From the NCBI GenBank assembly GCA_024275215.1, contig JAJRZO010000485.1, positions 1-8,790 on the forward strand: a stretch of 8,790 nt of DNA, given 5' to 3'. This document shows positions 5,833 through 8,790 of the stretch, piece by piece; the first letter of the stretch is position 1, and each line of letters opens with the position of its first letter. The notes beneath the pieces are model-generated. The model saw nothing but the letters and a program-made list of their open reading frames with translations, ran no database searches and was not told the DNA's origin. A program made the position numbers and the translations under genes. The stretch comes from Candidatus Zixiibacteriota bacterium (GTDB lineage: Bacteria; Zixibacteria; MSB-5A5; JAABVY01; JAHJOQ01).

Positions 5833-6795
5833 TCACTTCCCGACATTCTTTGTATAGAAGTCAATATTATCCCAAAGCCTCAGAATTAAGCCAAGTCCGG
5901 TTTCTCTATCCGGCGGATGCACCAGTCCGATGAGACGCCCTCTTCTCGATGTCAGGATCACCTGCCCATACCGATCGTCGTCATAGAAATAGACTACGAT
6001 ATCCGCTATTCTTGCTTCCCTGATATTATTCCCCGAATGAGTCACAAATTCCTTGTACTGTTCGAGTTCTGCCGGTGAACCGGATGGTATAAACACAAGC
6101 ATTGTGGTAGAATCGCCAAGATCATAATCGCATGTATATGCGGGTGAAAAAAACTTCACTCCGAGCAAGCCCGATGGATAGTACTTTTCCGAATTCCTGA
6201 TTTTTGCTGAATCAGGCATGAGAGTGATTGCGACAGGGAATCCGGATTTGCCTCCGATTCGTCTGTCAACCGCTTTGGCGAGATAGAGAGCCGCACTGTC
6301 AGAGGCATCGGTTGACGAGTACCCGGATATCCGAACCTGATAGACAGAATCGTAGAACACGAGCCTGCCGCCATCGAAATACCCCTGCACACCGACATCG
6401 ACAAATACCATGTCAGGTCTACGATTCAGGGCATACGCGCCGAATGCGCGCGATTGATTGATGAATTTCAATACATCGACCGAGAACTGCAATTCCGAAT
6501 CTGTGGATTTGTAATCTGCGGCTCCGGCACCCAATATGCCATATTTAAGAAGTGTGTCAGTCTCTGAATTGAAATAATCACGAAGGCCGTCTTTGTCAAA
6601 CAATCTGTCTTCTGAAACTTTCTCAAATCCGGTTACTTCTTCTGTGCGCGGGAGTTTGGCCGCGATCTCAGTCAGGAGCCGATTGTTATCCTGCTTCGGT
6701 GCTATTTCGGTCTGCGGCTTGTCGTTCGTTTTGTCGGTTCCGCCACATCCGGCAAGAAATATGAATGCTATCGCAAGGTATCTCAGTTTCATCAT
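5833..6795 (-). CDS. Predicted lipoprotein, DUF6599-like
   Basis: This 320-residue protein starts with a lipoprotein signal: positively charged MMKLR, a hydrophobic core and lipobox L-A-G-C with C17. Gly at +2 fits outer-membrane rather than inner-membrane retention by E. coli rules. A Lys/Gln/Asn-rich linker covers about 20-40. The mature part shows the pattern I associate with DUF6599: LFDKDGLRDYFNSETDTLLKYG (about 65-86), DYKSTDSELQFSVDVLKFINQSRAFGAYALNRRPD (about 94-128) and VFYDSVYQVRISGY (about 146-159). The name is from memory and tentative; no biochemical function is known to me. No cofactor motif is visible and only two Cys are present, C17 and C222. GGAGG lies 7 bases before ATG 6795. 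The gene begins 25 bp after the polyferredoxin stop on the same strand, so it is probably co-transcribed with it and works in the periplasm. Confidence 0.75.
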   Translation of the reverse strand: MMKLRYLAIAFIFLAGCGGTDKTNDKPQTEIAPKQDNNRLLTEIAAKLPRTEEVTGFEKVSEDRLFDKDGLRDYFNSETDTLLKYGILGAGAADYKSTDSELQFSVDVLKFINQSRAFGAYALNRRPDMVFVDVGVQGYFDGGRLVFYDSVYQVRISGYSSTDASDSAALYLAKAVDRRIGGKSGFPVAITLMPDSAKIRNSEKYYPSGLLGVKFFSPAYTCDYDLGDSTTMLVFIPSGSPAELEQYKEFVTHSGNNIREARIADIVVYFYDDDRYGQVILTSRRGRLIGLVHPPDRETGLGLILRLWDNIDFYTKNVGK

Positions 6796-6820
6796 TTTTT
6801 ATCCTCCAGTGATTAGAAAT

Positions 6821-8470
6821 CTATCGACGTTTTTCAAGGAGTATCTGATTCTTTGCTGATCTTGTTTCGCCAATCGATGTTATGTAAATTGCCGGTTTGT
6901 CAACCACAGGGCAGGCATATTCACATGCACCACAACCGATACATTTTGCTGGATCGACATAGGGTTGTTTCAGTGTGACTGACTTGCCATCAGGGTCGAC
7001 TGTTTGAACCTCGACAAGATATATTGCTTTGGGCGATGTCGGACACCATTCTTCGCAAACCTGACACGGTGTAGCCATTGCATACGGGAGACATCGTCCC
7101 CTGTCAAAAAATGCCGTTCCAATCGAAATCGCAGGGTGGTCTTTCGAGCCGACTTTATCTTCGAGCGTGATCTCACGAATCGCACCTGTCGGACAGACCT
7201 GACTGCAAAGTGTGCATGTATGTTCGCAGTAACCGATTTTTGCAATGAGTATCGGCGACCAGATACCTTCCCACCCGGCTTCGAGAAATGTAGGATGCAG
7301 GGCATTGTTGGGACAAACCTTCATGCACTCGCCGCAACGGATACATCTTGACAGGAACTGATCCTCGGACACCGCGCCGGGGGGGCGAATGAGCAGCTCA
7401 TTCGCGTTTGCCTCGAAACTATCGCCGGAGCGAATCATCGGCACCATCGCCGCACCGCCTATCAGTGAACCAATCACTCTTCTTCTTGAGATGCTCGGCG
7501 ACGGCAGCGCCTGATCTTTAGTATCTTTCGGGAATAGCTTGAACTTGATTACCGATTCCGGACAAACAGCCTGACAGTTAAGACACAAATGACACTCGGA
7601 TTTTTTCCACGCAACACCCCCCTGCGGATCATCGCCTCCCTGACAGTGCAAAAGACACAGATCGCAATCGGTGCATGCTTCGTGATTCTTTTCCATTCCG
7701 AGAATCGACCAGCGTGACAGCAGACCAAGAAGTGCGCCGAGCGGACAGACACCCCGGCACCAGAACCGTGTGAACCACCTGTTCGCAGCAAGAACGAGGA
7801 AAAAGAACAGACCAAGCGATATTAGTGTATGAAAATGTACCGGCTTGATTGTCAGAAGAATATTCGCAGAAATCCAGTTGAATCCAAAATCAATGACTGA
7901 CAATGCTCCAATGCCGGTACTTGCGAGTAGTTTTCCCAGAAAATCCAAAACATAACCGACCATCGGGATTATTACGAGTCCAATCGAGCGAATCAATAAT
8001 GACAACGGATCGAGCACACCTGCCAGAAGCGAAGTCAGCAGGGACGAACCGATCAGTATTATCAGAATATAGAACTTGAGCTTCTGATACCTGTGCCACT
8101 TGTTCGATTCGATGACATTTGTACCGAACAGGGATTTGCGATTGCCTTTTCCCAGTGAGAAAATATGGTTGACAGTTCCCATCGGACAGACCCATCCGCA
8201 GAAAAATCGTCCGAAAAACAGAGTCAGCACAATCAGAATCAACGACCAGATCAGACCATCGAACAACCGCCATGTCGAGAGTATGGTCATAATCGATACC
8301 AGCGGATCGACCTGGAAGAAAACAGCTACCGGCCATGACAATCTGAAATCACGAATCGTGTCAGCCGAAAGCACTCCGGAGAATCCTGTTCTCAGAAGAA
8401 GCAACAGGAACAGAACCAGAAACAGACCCTGTGAGAGTCGCCGAAGATTGCGAACTGTCTTAATAGTCAT
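6821..8470 (-). CDS. Membrane polyferredoxin: fused NapH-like and NapG/MauM-like halves with internal Tat motif
   Basis: This 549-residue protein likely moves electrons between the quinone pool or cytoplasm and the periplasm. The N-terminal half is NapH/NosR-like. It has hydrophobic segments near 13-32, 70-88, 132-152, 160-184 and 205-230, conserved C91-x3-C95-P and C238-x3-C242-P, then two ferredoxin clusters (C266/269/272/276 and C293/296/299/303). After a linker comes a twin-arginine motif, SRRRVIG at 328-334, followed by hydrophobic SLIGGAAMVP. The C-terminal half is NapG/MauM-like with four more cluster motifs: C376/379/382/386, C415/419/422/426, C460/469/472/476 and C510/513/516/520. 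Cys content predicts about six [4Fe-4S] clusters. NapH and NapG are separate genes in E. coli; here they are one polypeptide with no stop or frameshift between them. ATG 8470 lies 2 bases after the DUF362 stop, suggesting translational coupling, and the lipoprotein gene follows. The electron acceptor is unknown. Confidence 0.92.
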   Translation of the reverse strand: MTIKTVRNLRRLSQGLFLVLFLLLLLRTGFSGVLSADTIRDFRLSWPVAVFFQVDPLVSIMTILSTWRLFDGLIWSLILIVLTLFFGRFFCGWVCPMGTVNHIFSLGKGNRKSLFGTNVIESNKWHRYQKLKFYILIILIGSSLLTSLLAGVLDPLSLLIRSIGLVIIPMVGYVLDFLGKLLASTGIGALSVIDFGFNWISANILLTIKPVHFHTLISLGLFFFLVLAANRWFTRFWCRGVCPLGALLGLLSRWSILGMEKNHEACTDCDLCLLHCQGGDDPQGGVAWKKSECHLCLNCQAVCPESVIKFKLFPKDTKDQALPSPSISRRRVIGSLIGGAAMVPMIRSGDSFEANANELLIRPPGAVSEDQFLSRCIRCGECMKVCPNNALHPTFLEAGWEGIWSPILIAKIGYCEHTCTLCSQVCPTGAIREITLEDKVGSKDHPAISIGTAFFDRGRCLPYAMATPCQVCEEWCPTSPKAIYLVEVQTVDPDGKSVTLKQPYVDPAKCIGCGACEYACPVVDKPAIYITSIGETRSAKNQILLEKRR

Positions 8471-8472
8471 AC

Positions 8473-8790
8473 TTACCCATACAGAATTGTCTTCTGATCG
8501 AGATCCATACTTCCGAGACCGGATCGTTCCGCGAGCGGTATATATCCAATGTCATGTGGCTGCAGATTAAGAAATCTTGCGGCGTAAGCATCGACAGCAA
8601 CCTGATCTGTACCGGCCACAACTGTACGATACTCTTTTACATCTGACAGATTCCCCCCGACCGGCCCGTTTCTCATCAGTACTCGATAACAGTCGGCGAT
8701 CACAAGAGTCGGTTTGCAGAAACTCGCGAGATCGACAATCGACTGATCGATTTTCTGATGCAACTGGTTCCGAGTTCCGCCGATTATTCC
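8473..8790 (-). CDS. DUF362 domain protein, C-terminal part (cut by window edge)
   Basis: The last 105 residues of this protein are visible; the reading frame continues past the right edge (GIIGGTRNQLHQKIDQSIVDL...), so the apparent TTG start at 8763 is not the true start. The text matches the C-terminal part of DUF362: HQKIDQSIVDL, PTLVIADCYRVLMRNGPVGGNLSDVK, then TVVAGTDQVAVDAYAARFLNLQPHDIGYI. DUF362 proteins are often found near or fused to [4Fe-4S] ferredoxin domains; their reaction is not established. No Fe-S motif occurs in the visible part, and the N-terminus, where a Tat signal would lie, is outside the window. The TAA stop is 2 bp from the polyferredoxin ATG, so the two proteins are almost certainly made from one transcript. 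Confidence 0.9.
   Translation of the reverse strand, partial: GIIGGTRNQLHQKIDQSIVDLASFCKPTLVIADCYRVLMRNGPVGGNLSDVKEYRTVVAGTDQVAVDAYAARFLNLQPHDIGYIPLAERSGLGSMDLDQKTILYG

Noticed and set aside
8100..8570. Open frame of 156 codons on the plus strand
   Set aside because: It is antisense to the conserved polyferredoxin and DUF362 sequence, is Arg/Ser-rich and has no motif.

Overview
The window looks like chromosomal DNA from an uncultured-type Gram-negative bacterium of moderate GC. The best lineage hint is the secreted protein at 4453-5649. It combines a right-handed beta-helix with two C-terminal dockerin-like repeats ending in 'NGPAPCP' and 'GGPEQC', a style I associate with Zixibacteria and related FCB-group phyla. 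This placement is an inference from protein style. A lipobox protein and a Tat-type motif on an Fe-S protein also fit a diderm with an active periplasm. Every gene but one is on the minus strand; the exception is a methyltransferase at 1594-2355.

Layout, left to right. (1) 1-908, minus: a VanZ-like small membrane protein followed by the N-terminal third of aspartyl-tRNA synthetase, cut by the window edge. (2) 909-1593: a non-coding stretch of about 685 bp with a probable VanZ promoter, a REPIN-like pair of inverted REP elements, a degenerate 20-21 bp tandem array that grows out of one REP end, a 15-bp palindrome and a strong sigma70-type promoter facing the methyltransferase. (3) 1594-2355, plus: a class I SAM-dependent methyltransferase. 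(4) 2356-2561: a convergent intergenic region rich in inverted repeats. (5) 2562-4349, minus: an acyl-CoA dehydrogenase and a Nudix hydrolase, 15 bp apart, behind a promoter whose -35 box lies inside a perfect palindrome. (6) 4453-5649, minus: the beta-helix/dockerin secreted protein. (7) 5833-8790, minus: a tight three-gene set, namely the end of a DUF362 protein, a 549-residue membrane polyferredoxin, and a lipoprotein resembling DUF6599.

The most interesting part is the right-hand operon. The polyferredoxin joins a NapH-like membrane quinol-dehydrogenase half to a NapG/MauM-like polyferredoxin half, with a twin-arginine motif (SRRRVIG) in the middle of the chain at about residue 328. This suggests a protein inserted first by Sec and then by Tat, with Fe-S clusters on both sides of the inner membrane. 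Flanked by DUF362 and a predicted lipoprotein, and with no recognisable terminal reductase in the window, it looks like a transmembrane electron-transfer module of unknown substrate.

I see no CRISPR array, tRNA, rRNA, insertion-sequence transposase or prophage gene in the window.
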